Assembly: GCF_904849725.1 (NCBI RefSeq)
Contig: NC_058520.1
Coordinates: forward strand, 399,417,993 to 399,481,992
From: Hordeum vulgare subsp. vulgare
Taxonomy: Eukaryota > Streptophyta > Magnoliopsida > Poales > Poaceae
DNA: 64,000 nucleotides
Direction of reading: 5' to 3'
Part shown: positions 23,744-34,764 of the stretch, one piece after another
How the letters are laid out: each line of letters begins with the position of its first letter
Position numbering within the stretch: position 1 is the stretch's first letter
Translations under genes and position numbers: made by a program
Notes under the pieces: model-generated
What the model was told of the DNA's origin: nothing
Databases searched by the model: none
Seen by the model: the letters and a program-made list of their open reading frames with translations, nothing else

Positions 23744-24936
23744 GTGTAATCTCGAGTAGAACACAAAAGTTTTTGTGGGCGTTGATGTTACATTTGCTTC
23801 CCTCCTTAGTCTTTTCTTGATTCGGCGGTATTGTTGGATTGAAGCGGCCCGGACCGACATTAGTCGTACGCTTACGAGACACTGGTTTCATCGACCAACA
23901 TGCAACTCGTTGCATAAAGATGACTGGCGGGTGTCGGTTTCTTCAACTTTAGTTGAATTGGATTTGACCGAGGCGGTCCTTGGAGAGAGGTTAAATAGCA
24001 ATTTGCACATCTCTGTTGTGGTTTTTGTGTAAGTAAGATGTGATCATACTAGATAACCATAGCAGCCACGTAAAACATGCAACAACAAATTAGAGGACGT
24101 CTAACTTGTTTTTGCAGGGTATGCTTGTGATGTGATATGGCCAAAGACATGATGTGATATATTAGATGTATGAGATGATCATGTTGTAATAGTTAATATC
24201 GACTTGCACGTCGATGCTACAGCAACCGGCGGGAGCCATAGGGTTGTCTACTATATTGCTAGGTTGTAGCTTTAGTAGTAATAGCATAGATAGCATGACA
24301 ACCTCGATGGCGGAACGATGATGGAGATCATGGTGTGGCGCCGGTGACAAGAAGATCATGCCGGTGCATGGGTGATGGAGATCAAGAAGCACAAGATCAT
24401 GGCCATATAATGTCACTTATGAATTGCATGTGATGTTAATCCTTTTATGCACCTTATCTTGCTTAGAATGACGGTAGCAATATAAGGTGATCCCTCACTA
24501 AAATTTCAAGATAAAATTGTGTTCTCCCCGACTGTGCACCATTTCGACAGTTTTTCATTTCGAGACACCACGTGATGATCGGGTGTGATAGACTCAACGT
24601 TCACATACAACGGGTGCAAAACAGTTGTACACGCGGAACACTCGGGTTAAACTTGACGACCCTAGCATGTGCACACATGGCCTCGGAACACAAGAGACCG
24701 AAAGGTCGAGCATGAATCGTATAGTTGATATGATTAGCATAGAGATGTTTACCACTGAAACTATACTCAACTCACGTGATGATCGGACTTGAGTTAGTGA
24801 ATTTGGATCATGCCACACTCAAGTAACTAGAGGGATGTCTAGTTGAGTGGGAGTTTATTAGTAATTTGATTAGTTAAACTCTAATTGTCTTGAACATAGT
24901 CTAAGTCCACTTTGCAATATTTTATGTTGTAGATCA
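23744..24936 (+). other. Angela-type 5' leader
   Basis: This is a long noncoding leader, typical of the group, between LTR and gag. Its first ~15 bases are not a recognisable primer-binding site, which suggests a small deletion across the PBS. No credible gene is present. Confidence 0.7.
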
Positions 24937-25444
24937 ATGGCTCACGCAGTAGCAACCCTGAATTTCAATATGTTCCTAGAGAAAGCTAAGTTGAAAGATG
25001 ATGGAAGCAACTTTGTAGACTGGGCACGTAATCTTAGGCTCATCCTACAAGCTGGGAAGAAGAATTATGTCCTTGATGCTGCGCTAGGACATGAACCACC
25101 CGCTATGTCTGACCAAGATGTTTTGAACACTTGGCAATCGCGTAAGGAGGACTACTCAGTAGTTCAATGTGAAGTCTTGTATGGCTTAGAACCGGGACTT
25201 CAACGATGTTTTGAGCGTCATGGAGCATATGAGATGTTCCAGGTGTTGACATTTATCCTTCAGAAGAACGCCCGGATCGAGAGGTATGAGACCTCCGATA
25301 AATTCTATGCTTGCAAGATGGAAGAGAATTCGTCTGTCAGTGAACATGTGCTCAAAATGTTTGGGTAATCAAACCGTCTAGCTGAGATGGGGATTGAACT
25401 CCCGTAAGAGGCTATCACTGACAGAATTCTTCAATCACTACCAC
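24937..25444 (+). pseudogene. Angela-type gag, N-terminal part
   Basis: From ATG 24937 the product starts MAHAVATLNFNMFLEKAKLK and continues as a UBN2/gag-like capsid domain (FVDWARNLRLIL ... VQCEVLYGLEPGLQRCFERH). TAA at 25366-25368 ends the open frame and another TAA follows at about 25405, but the frame still codes to the Gypsy junction at 25444 (ILQSLP). The coding sequence resumes at 32891 with PPNYKSFVLNYNMQG. Confidence 0.85.
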
Positions 25445-27084
25445 TGATACGTCTCAAACGTATCTATAATTTTTGATGGTTTCATGTTGTTATCTTGTCA
25501 ACTTTGGATGTTTTATGTACCTTCTATATCTTTTTTGGGACTAATTGTAATTCAGTGCCAAGTGTCAGTTCCTGTTTTTTCTGTGTTTTTGACTCTTTTC
25601 AAATCTGATTTTGGAACGGAGTCCAAACGGAATAAAATCCCCGAAATATTTTTTTCCAGAACGGAAGAAGATCACGAGACTTGAGGGCCAAGGCAGGAGA
25701 GCCACAAGGGGGGCACAAGCCATGTAGCCGCCACCAGGGGGCGGCGGCTACCAGGCTTGTGGCCTCCCTGGCGCCCCCCTGACCTAGCTCCTTCGCCTAT
25801 ATATTCCCTAAAATCCAGAAAAAAATCAGGGCATCCACGAAAACACTTTTTCGCCGCCGCAAGCTTCCGTTTCCGCGAGATCTCATCTGTAGACCCTTCC
25901 CGGTGCCCTGTCGGAGGAGACTTTGGAGTTGGAGGGCTTCTACATCAACATCATCGCCTCTCCAATGACTCGTGAGTAGTTCACTTTAGACCTACGGGTC
26001 TGTAGTTAGTAGCTAGATGGCTTCTTCTCTCTCTTGGATCTTCAATACAAAGTTCTCCATGATCTTCATGGAGATCTATCCGATGTAATCCTCTTTGGCG
26101 GTGTGTTTGTCGAGATCCGATGAATTGTGGATTTGTGATTAGATTATCTATGATATATATTTGAGTCTTTGCTGATTTCTTATATGCATGATTTGATATC
26201 CTTGTAAGTCTCTCCGAGTCTTGGGTTTTGTTTGGCCAACTAGATCTATGATTCTTGCAATGGGAGAAGTGCTTGGTTTTGGGTTCATACCGTGTGGTGA
26301 CCTTTCCCAGTGATAGAAGGGGCAGCAAGGCACGCATCATGTTGTTGCCATCAAGGGTAACAAGATGGGCTTTTATCGTAGATATGATATTGTCCATCTA
26401 CATCATGTCATCTTGCTTAAGGCGTTACTCTGTTCTTTTGGACTTTCTACACTAGATGCATGCTGGATAGCGGTCGACGTGTGGAGTAATAGTAGTAGAT
26501 GCAGAAAGTATCGGTCTACTTGTTTTGGACGTGATGCCTATAGATATAATCATTGCCTTAGATAACGTCACGACTTTGCGCGGTTCTATCAATTGCTCGA
26601 CAGTAATTCGTTCACCCACCGCCTACTTGCTTTCTTGAGAGAAGCCACTAGTGAACACTACGGCCCCCGGGTCTATTCACAACTATCGTTTCCGCTTTCA
26701 CTTTTACTTTGCTTTGTTTCTTTTTGCTTTCAGTTCTCACTTTGCAAACAATCTATAAGGTATTGACAACCCCTTCATAGCGTTGGGTGCAAGCTCTTTG
26801 TGTTTGTGCGGGTACTTGCGACAATCCTTCACTGGATCGATACCTTGGTTCTCAAAACTGAGGGAAATACTTACCGCCGCTGTGCTACATCACCCTTTCC
26901 GCTTTGAGGGAACACCAACGCAAGGCTCCAAGGCCACGGGGGAATCCTTTGCATATTTGCCAAGGAAGTCCCTAAAGGCGTAGCCGTAGCAGAAGGATTC
27001 CTGGTGTCGTTGCTGAGGAGTAAATAGTCTCCCGTCAACACGCTTGTTTCTGGCGCCGTTGGAAGGTCTTTTGTTGCAGTAGCA
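25445..27084 (+). repeat. Gypsy-type 5' LTR
   Basis: It runs from TGATACGTCTCAAACG to GCAGTAGCA. A PBS-like decoy (CTGGCGCCGTTGG, ~27051-27063) lies inside the LTR; the true end is fixed by comparison with the 3' LTR and by the TSD. The open frames inside it are identical or nearly so to those at 31787-32789 and are not genes. Confidence 0.92.
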
Positions 27085-27094
27085 GAACTATTTC

Positions 27095-27112
27095 TGGTGT
27101 CGTTGCCGGGGA
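27095..27112 (+). other. Primer-binding site of the Gypsy-type element
   Basis: TGGTGTCGTTGCCGGGGA lies 10 bases after the LTR end. It matches the tRNA-Asp type PBS (TGGCGCCGTTGCCGGGGA) except at two positions, both C-to-T. Confidence 0.75.
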
Positions 27113-27345
27113 AGGAGAGATGTATCCAAGTAGGTGTCACAAACTCATCTCTTGCGTTTACCTTTTTTGCCAATTGCCTCTCGTTTTCCTCTCCCCCACT
27201 TCACATTTGCCATTTTCATTTGCCTTTCTCCTTTGCCGTTTCCTTTTGCCTTTTTGCCGTTCTCCTTTGTCGTTCTCCTTTTGCCGTTTTCCTTTGCCTG
27301 TTTTCCTCGCTTTCTCTTAGGCTTGTTCGTGAGAGATCTTTCCTC

Positions 27346-28371
27346 ATGGCCAAACCAAACTATTTCAGAAGGTTGGAAGAGATTGAAACTAGTGTCAAAG
27401 GTTTCATGTCTTCTCAGTTTCACCAAAATACTTACTTCTGTAGGGAATTAAAGGAGCAAAATTCTTTTATGGCCTGTCTATATAAGGAAGTTGATGATAT
27501 GGCAAAAGAATTCCTTGCACTAAATTCTCAGCTTGCTCACCTTGAAAAATTGGTGGGCCAAATTTCTGACAAGCAGGCTACCTTAGTCAATAAGATGGCG
27601 GCTAAATCTGAAATTTGTGATGCAGATCACGAAGATCTTAAAGTGCTTGGTGTGACTCCTCTTGAATCTTTGTTTTCGCGTGTCAAACCTATTGATGAAG
27701 GGGCTGGATGTGAATCCACTTTGGTTGAAAAACGCCCTAGTGATTCGGAGCCCACGTATCTTAATGATAAAGGTGTGGATAGTGGAGTAGAAGAAATCAA
27801 AATTTTGGGTAGTAATGAAACTCCCACTTTGGATTTCAAGGAATTCAATTATGATAGTTGCTCCTTGTTTGAATGCATTTCTTTGATGCAATCCATTGCA
27901 AACTCTCCACATGCTTATAGCCAAAGCAAAGCCTTTACCGCGCATATCGTAGATGCTATGATGAAATCTCTTGCAGAGAAGCTCGAACTAGAAGTCTCTA
28001 TACCTAGAAAACTTACTGATGAGTGGGAACATACTATCAAAATCAAGATCAAAAACTATGAATGCAATGCTTTGTGTGATTTGGGTGCTAGTGTTTCCGC
28101 AATTCCATAGTCTTTATGTGATATTCTTGGTTTTTATGAGATTGAAGAGTGTTCTCTTAATTTGCATCTTGTGGATTCTACTATCCAGAAACCCATGGGA
28201 AGGATCGATAATGTTCTTATTGTTGCAAATAAGAACTATGTACCCGTGGATTTCATTGTACTTGACATAGATTGCAATCCTTCATGTCCCATTGTTATTG
28301 GTAGACCTTTCCTAAGGACTATTGGTGCTATCATCGATATGAAGGGAATATTAGATTTCAATTTCCTCTAA
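27346..28371 (+). pseudogene. Gypsy-type ORF: gag-like N-terminus plus retropepsin-like domain
   Basis: ATG 27346 opens a frame starting MAKPNYFRRLEEIE. The N-terminal ~110 residues are predicted helical and coiled-coil-like. An acidic linker follows, then a retropepsin-like fold: the active-site variant CDLGASVSAIP (DLGAS at 28078-28092) and the late strand-helix block IVIGRPFLRTIGAIID. A single TAG at 28108-28110 interrupts the frame between the active site and the rest; the frame then stays open to the stop at 28371. The TAG fits a CAG-to-TAG change. A zinc knuckle and RT are absent. The frame is also open upstream to 27097, through the PBS. Confidence 0.75.
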
Positions 28372-30336
28372 AGAAGGGCATGGAGCACTTTCCTAGAAAT
28401 AAAATAAGATTTCCTTACGAATCTATGATGAGGGCTACTTATGGTTTGAGCACCAAAGATGACTATACGTGATTCCATCACCTTTTGCCTAGCTAAGGGC
28501 GTTAAACAATAGCGCTTGTTGGGAGGCAACCCAATGAATCTATCCTTTTTCTTTCTGTTTTGTGTTTTCCACACTTTCATAGTTCTGTTATGATTGTGTT
28601 TTTTGTGTTTCTTTTTGCGTTTGTGCCAAGCAAAACCGTTATGATTAGTCTTGGGGATGATCGTTTGGTCATGCTGGAAAAGACAGAAACTTTCTGCTCA
28701 CGAAAAGAATTTTCATTTTTTTCTGTAAGAGCTTTTGCGTTGATTCTTTTTGCTGATGATTTCTACGCAAATTCTTCAGACTGTCGTAATTTTTCAGAAT
28801 TTTTGAAGTACCAGAAGTATACGAAGTATACAGATTTCTACAGACTGGTCTGCTATTAACAGATTCTGTTTTTGTTGTGTTGGTTGCTTATTTTGATGAA
28901 ACTATGGATAGTATCTGGGGGTATTAGCCACGGAAGATTGAAAATATAGTAACCCAATATCAACATAAGTAGAATTTAAGTTTGCTACAGTACCTAAGGA
29001 AGTGGTGGTTTGCTTTCCTATACTAATGTTATCACGAGTTTCTGTTTAAGTTTCGTGTTGTGAAGTTTTCAAGTTTTGGGTGAAGTTCTTATGGACAAAA
29101 AGATAAAGAGTGGCAAGATCTCAAGCTTGGGGATGCCCAAGGCACCCCAAGATGATTCAAGGATGTCGTAAAAGCCTAAGCTTGGGGATGCCCCGGGAAG
29201 GCATCCCCTCTTTCGTCTTCAATCCATCGATAACATTACTTGGGGCTATATTTTTATTCACCACATGTTATGTGTTTCTGCTTGGAGCGCCTTGTATCGT
29301 AGGAGTCTTTTATTTTTGTTGTGTCACAATCATCCTTGCTGCACACCTAGAGAGAGATACATGCACTCACCGTGATTTTGTCGAGCTTCACTTATATCCT
29401 TTGGTAGAAAATTCAGCTCACATGTGCTTCACTTATATCTTTTGAGCTAGTTGATTTTGCTCTATGTGCTTCACTTATATCTTTTAGAGCATGGCGGTGC
29501 GTGGCTTGGTAGTTGATCTATGCTATGAAAGTAGTCTCAAAAGGGGTAGTTATCCAAAGGGATATGAAAACTTCCATCTCCATGTGCATTGAATAGTTAG
29601 AGAAGTTTGATTCATCTCAATTAGTTTTGAGTTGTGGTTGTGGTAATATTGAAGTTATGCTAGTAAGGTGTTGTGGGTCTAGAAATACTTGTGTTGAAGT
29701 TAGTGATTCCCGTAGCATGCATGTATGGTGAACCGCTATGTGATGAAGTCTGAGCATGATTAGTCTATTGATTGTCATCCTTTGTGTGGCGGTCGGCATC
29801 GCGCGATGGTTTATACCTACCAACCCTTCCCCTAGGAATCTGCGTTGAATGATTTGTTTAGATTACTACTAAAACTTTTGCAACAAGTATATGAGTTCCT
29901 CATGACTAATGTTGAGTCCATGGTTTAGATGCACTTTCACCTTCCACCATCACTATCTTCTTAGTGCCGTGCAACTTTCGCCGGTGCACAAAACCCACCA
30001 TTAGCCTCCCTCAAAACAGCCACCATACCTACCTACTATGGCTTTTTCAAAGTCATTCCAAGATATATTGCCATGCAACTACCACCATGACATGTGCCAC
30101 CACTTCTACATTGCCATTGCATGATCGTAAGATAGCTAGCATGATGTTTCCATTAATTTCTATGCCATGTTAGATCATTGTAACGGTACACTACTGAAGG
30201 CATTCCATATAGAGTCATCATTGTTCTAAGTTTTGAGTTGTAAGTGTGATGATCATCATTGATGAAGCATTGTCCCATGTGAGGAAATAAAAGAGGTCAG
30301 CGAAGCCCATATACAAAAAGAGGCCAAAGATGCCCA

Positions 30337-30429
<93 letters not shown>

Positions 30430-31249
30430 AGGCCAAAGAGCCCACCAAAAAATGAGAGAAAAAGAGAGAAGGGACAATGCTACTATCCTTCCACACTTGT
30501 GCTTATTAAGCACCATGATCTTCATGATTGAGAGTCTCTCGTTTTGTCACCACCATATAGCTAGTGGGAAATTTTCATTAAATAACTTGGCTTATATATT
30601 CCAATGATAGGCTTCCTCAAATTTGCCTTAGGTCTTCGTGAGCAAGCAAGTTGGATGCACACCCACTAGTTTTCTGTAAGAGATTTCACATACTCTTAGC
30701 TCTAGTGCATCATTTGTATGGCAATCCCTACTCATTCACATTGATATCTATTAATGAGCATCTCCACAGCTCATTGATATGCCTAGTTAATGTGACCATC
30801 TTCTCCTTGTTTGTCTGCAACCTCCACCACACTCCACACCACTTATAGTGCTAAAACCATGGCTCACGCTCATGTATTGCGTGAGAGTTGAAAAGGTTTG
30901 AGAAAGTAAAGGTGTGAAAACAATTACTTGACCAATACCGGGGTTGTGCAAGATTTAAATTCGTTGTGCAAGGATGATAGAGCATAGCCAGACTATATGG
31001 TTTTGTAGGGATAACTTTCTTTTGGCCTTGTTATTTTGAAAGTTCATGATTACCTTGCTAGTTTGCTTGAAGTATTATTGTCTCCACATCAATAGCAAAC
31101 TATTGTTTTGAATCTAATGGATCTGAACATTCACGTCACATAAGAAAAGTTACAAAGGACATCTATGCTAGGTAGCATGAAAGCATCAAAAATTCATTCT
31201 TTATCACTTCCCTACTCGAGGACGAGCAGGAGTTAAGCTTGGGGATGCT
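28372..31249 (+). other. Noncoding internal region of the Gypsy-type element with PPT
   Basis: This is about 2.9 kb without a credible ORF. It contains three copies of AAGCTTGGGGATGC (29123-29136, 29178-29191, 31235-31248). The last directly precedes the 3' LTR and occupies the PPT position. A perfect 9-bp hairpin (29184-29192 with 29200-29208) overlaps the second copy. A TA microsatellite lies at 30341-30426. Confidence 0.75.
30341..30426. repeat. (TA)43 microsatellite
   Basis: This is 86 bp of uninterrupted TA. Its flanks are imperfect copies of each other (AAGAGGCCAAAGATGCCCAC before, AAGAGGCCAAAGAGCCCACC after). Open frames encoding Tyr-Ile repeats here are artefacts. Confidence 0.97.
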
Positions 31250-32890
31250 TGATACGTCTCAAACGTATCTATAATTTTTTATGGTTTCATGTTGTTATCT
31301 TGTCAACTTTGGATGTTTTATGTACCTTTTATATCTTTTTTGGGACTAACTTATTAATTCAGTGCCAAGTGCCAGTTCCTGTTTTTTCTGTGTTTTTGAA
31401 TCTTTTCAGATCTAATTTTGGAACGGAGTCCAAACGGAATAAAATCCCCGAAATAAATTTTTCCAGAACGGAAGAAGATCAGGGGACTTGAGGGCTAAGG
31501 CAGGAGAGCCACAGGGGGGGCACAAGCCCTGGAGCCGCCACCAGGGGCGGCGGCTACCAGGCTTGTGGCCTCCCTGGCGCCCCCTGACCTAGCTACTTCG
31601 CCTATATATTCCCTAAAATCCAGAAAAAAAATCAGGGCATCCACGAAAACACTTTTTCGCCGCTGCAAGCTTCCGTTTCCGCGAGATCTCATCTGGAGAC
31701 CCTTCCCGGTGCCCTGTCGGAGGGGACTTTGGAGTTGGAGGGCTTCTACATCAACATCATCGCCTCTCCAATGACTCGTGAGTAGTTCACTTTAGACCTA
31801 CGGGTCTGTAGTTAGTAGCTAGATGGCTTCTTCTCTCTCTTGGATCTTCAATACAAAGTTCTCCATGATCTTCATGGAGATCTATCCGATGTAATCCTCT
31901 TTGGCGGTGTGTTTGTCGAGATCCTATGAATTGTGGATTTGTGATCAGATTATCTATGATATATATTTGAGTCTTTGCTGATTTCTTATATGCATGATTT
32001 GATATCCTTGTAAGTCTCTCCGAGTCTTGGGTTTTGTTTGGCCAACTAGATCTATGATTCTTGCAATGGGAGAAGTGCTTGGTTTTGGGTTCATACCGTG
32101 TGGTGACCTTTCCCAGTGATAGAAGGGGCAGCAAGGCACGCATCATGTTGTTGCCATCAAGGGTAACAAGATGGGCTTTTATCGTAGATATGATATTGTC
32201 CATCTACATCATGTCATCTTGCTTAAGGCGTTACTCTGTTCTTTTGGACTTTCTACACTAGATGCATGCTGGATAGCGGTCGACGTGTGGAGTAATAGTA
32301 GTAGATGCAGAAAGTATCGGTCTACTTGTTTTGGACGTGATGCCTATAGATATAATCATTGCCTTAGATAACGTCACGACTTTGCGCGGTTCTATCAATT
32401 GCTCGACAGTAATTCGTTCACCCACCGCCTACTTGCTTTCTTGAGAGAAGCCACTAGTGAACACTACGGCCCCCGGGTCTATTCACAACTATCGTTTCCG
32501 CTTTCACTTTTACTTTGCTTTGTTTCTTTTTGCTTTCAGTTCTCACTTTGCAAACAATCTATAAGGTATTGACAACCCCTTCATAGCGTTGGGTGCAAGC
32601 TCTTTGTGTTTGTGCGGGTACTTGCGACAATCCTTCACTGGATCGATACCTTGGTTCTCAAAACTGAGGGAAATACTTACCGCCGCTGTGCTACATCACC
32701 CTTTCCGCTTTGAGGGAACACCAACGCAAGGCTCCAAGGCCACGGGGGAATCCTTTGCATATTTGCCAAGGAAGTCCCTAAAGGCGTAGCCGTAGCAGAA
32801 GGATTCCTGGTGCTGTTGCTGAGGAGTAAATAGTCTCCCGTCAACACGCTTGTTTCGGGCGCCGTTGGAAGGTCTTTTGTTGCAGTAGCA
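31250..32890 (+). repeat. Gypsy-type 3' LTR
   Basis: This 1641-bp LTR ends GCAGTAGCA before the ACCAC duplication. Compared by eye with the 5' LTR, differences cluster in the first ~360 bp (about 15-20), while the next ~1.2 kb shows fewer than about 10. Confidence 0.92.
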
Positions 32891-33706
32891 ACCACCTAAC
32901 TATAAGAGCTTTGTGTTGAACTATAACATGCAAGGGATGAACAAGTCACCCGGTGAGTTATTCGCGATGCTGAAAGTCGCAGAGTCAGAACTCCGGAAAG
33001 AGCATCAAGTGTTGATGGTCAATAAGACCACTAGTTTCAAGAGAAACGTCAAAGGCAAGAAGGGTAACTCCAAGAAGAGCGGCAAAACTATTGCGAATCC
33101 GACGAAGAAACCCAAGGCTGGACCTAAGCCGAAAACAGAGTGCTATTATTGCAAGGGGATGGGTCACTGGAAGCGCAACTGTCCCAAGTATTTGGCTGAT
33201 AAGAAGGTGGACAATGAAAAATCAGGTATATGTGATATACATGTTATGGATGTGTACTTAACCAACTCTCGTAGTAGTGCCTGGGTATTTGATACCGGTT
33301 CTCTTGCTCATATTTGCAACTCGAAGCAGGAATTGCGGAATAAACGAAGGCTGGCGAAGGATGAAGTGACGATGCGTGTGGGAAATGGTTCGAAGGTTGA
33401 TGCAATCGCCGTAGGCACAGCCTCACTTCAGATACCATCAGGATTAGTTATGAACTTAAATAATTGTTATTTAGTGCCTGCGTTAACATGAACAATATAT
33501 CTGGATCTTGTTTATTGCGAGACGGTTACTCATTTAAGTCAGAGAATAATGGTTGTTCTATTTTTATGAGTAATATCTTTTATGGTCATGCACCCAATGT
33601 GAGAGGTTTGTTCATATTGAATCTTGATTGTGATGACACACATATACATAACATTAAGACCAAAAGATGTAGAGTTAACAATGATAGCGCCACATTTTTG
33701 TGGCAC
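32891..33706 (+). pseudogene. Angela-type gag C-terminus, nucleocapsid and protease
   Basis: Coding resumes after the Gypsy insertion with PPNYKSFVLNYNMQG. It includes a Lys-rich nucleocapsid with a CCHC knuckle (ECYYCKGMGHWKRNCP, 33141-33182) and the aspartic protease site VFDTGS (DTG at 33291-33299). A one-base shift near 33490 moves the frame (stop TGA 33489-33491). The sequence continues readable as LLRDGYSFKSE to about 33706, where a scrambled insertion begins. Confidence 0.85.
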
Positions 33707-34764
33707 TCCTGATGGGCTTTTGGAGTTTAACAATTATAGAGTTTAACAATGATAGGTCATATTGGAGTAAAGCGCATGAAGAAAATCCATACCGATGGGC
33801 TTTTGGAGTCACTTGATTTTGAATCACTTGACACGTGCGAACCATGCCTCATGGGCAAGATGACTAAGACTCCATTCTCCGGAACAATGGAGCGTGCAAG
33901 TGACTTATTGGAGATCATACATACTGATGTGTGCGGTCCAATGAGTGTGGAGGTGCGTGGCGGATATCGTTATTTTCTCACCTTCACTGATGATTTGAGT
34001 AGCTATGGATATATCTACTTGATGAAGCACAAGTCTGAAACATTTGAGAAGTTCAAGCAATTTCAGAGTGAAGTCGAAAATCATCATAACAAGAAGATCA
34101 AGTTCGTTCGTTCTGATCGAGGGGGTGAATATCTGAGTTTCGAGTTTGGTGCTCACTTAAGACAATGTGGAATCGTTTCACAGTTAACACCGCTCGGAAC
34201 ACCACAGCATAATTGTGTGTTGGAACGTCGTGATTGTACTTTGTTAGATATGGTGCGATCTATGATGTCTCTTACCGATTTCTTGTTATCGTTTTGGGGT
34301 TATGCATTAGAGACATCTGCATTCACTTTAAATAGGGCACCGTCAAAATCCGTTGAGACGACACCATATGAGCTATGGTATGGCAAGAGGCCAAAGTTGT
34401 CGTTTCTTAAAGTTTGGGGATGTGATGCTTATGTCAAAAAGCTTCAGCCTCAAAAGCTGGAACCCAAAGCGGAAAAGTGTGTCTTCATAGGTTACCCAAA
34501 GGAGACAGTTGGGTATACCTTCTATCTCAGATCCGAGGGCAAAGTGTTTGTTGCTAAGAACGGAGCTTTTCTTGAGAAGGAGTTTCTCTCGAAAGAATTG
34601 AGTGGGAGGAAGATAGAACTTGATGAGGCTGTAGAACCTCTACTCCCTCTAGATGGTAGCACAGGGCAGGGGGAAACCTCTGTCGAAGCGATGCTGTTGA
34701 GGAGGAAGCTAATGATGATGATCATGAAGCTCCGGATCAAGTTACTATCGGACCTCGCAGGTTG
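33707..34764 (+). pseudogene. Angela-type integrase
   Basis: After a 50-base disrupted stretch the frame from 33749 encodes the gag-pre-integrase region (CEPCLMGKMTKTPF) and integrase core: first Asp in HTDVCGP, second in RSDRGGEY, and Glu in a degenerate LERRDCT block that in relatives reads as an SERRN-type motif. The C-terminal GKRP/LKVWGCDAYV and KCVFIGYP motifs follow. The frame ends at TGA 34762-34764 by a shift in the acidic IN-RT linker (Glu/Val/Pro-rich). It is non-functional. Confidence 0.85.

Larger units (their letters stand above)
25445..32890 (+). mobile_element. Structurally complete, coding-poor Gypsy-type LTR element
   Basis: This 7446-bp element has LTRs of 1640 and 1641 bp, a perfect target duplication ACCAC (25440-25444 and 32891-32895), a tRNA-Asp-like PBS and a PPT-like motif. 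The 4165-bp internal domain has only one ORF of about 340 codons with a retropepsin-like end. I see no reverse transcriptase, RNase H or integrase. It should therefore be a non-autonomous element mobilised in trans, related to the minus-strand element at 1-2119. It sits in the gag of the Angela-type element. Confidence 0.9.

Noticed and set aside
25981..26983. Open frames repeated identically at 31787-32789
   Set aside because: They lie in the paired LTRs and duplicate because the LTRs do; there are no domains.
27051..27063. CTGGCGCCGTTGG as the PBS of the Gypsy-type element
   Set aside because: The same sequence (with one change) is also in the 3' LTR at about 32857-32869, so it is inside the LTR; the PBS is at 27095.
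30218..30525. Tyr-Ile repeat 'proteins'
   Set aside because: Translation of the (TA)43 microsatellite.
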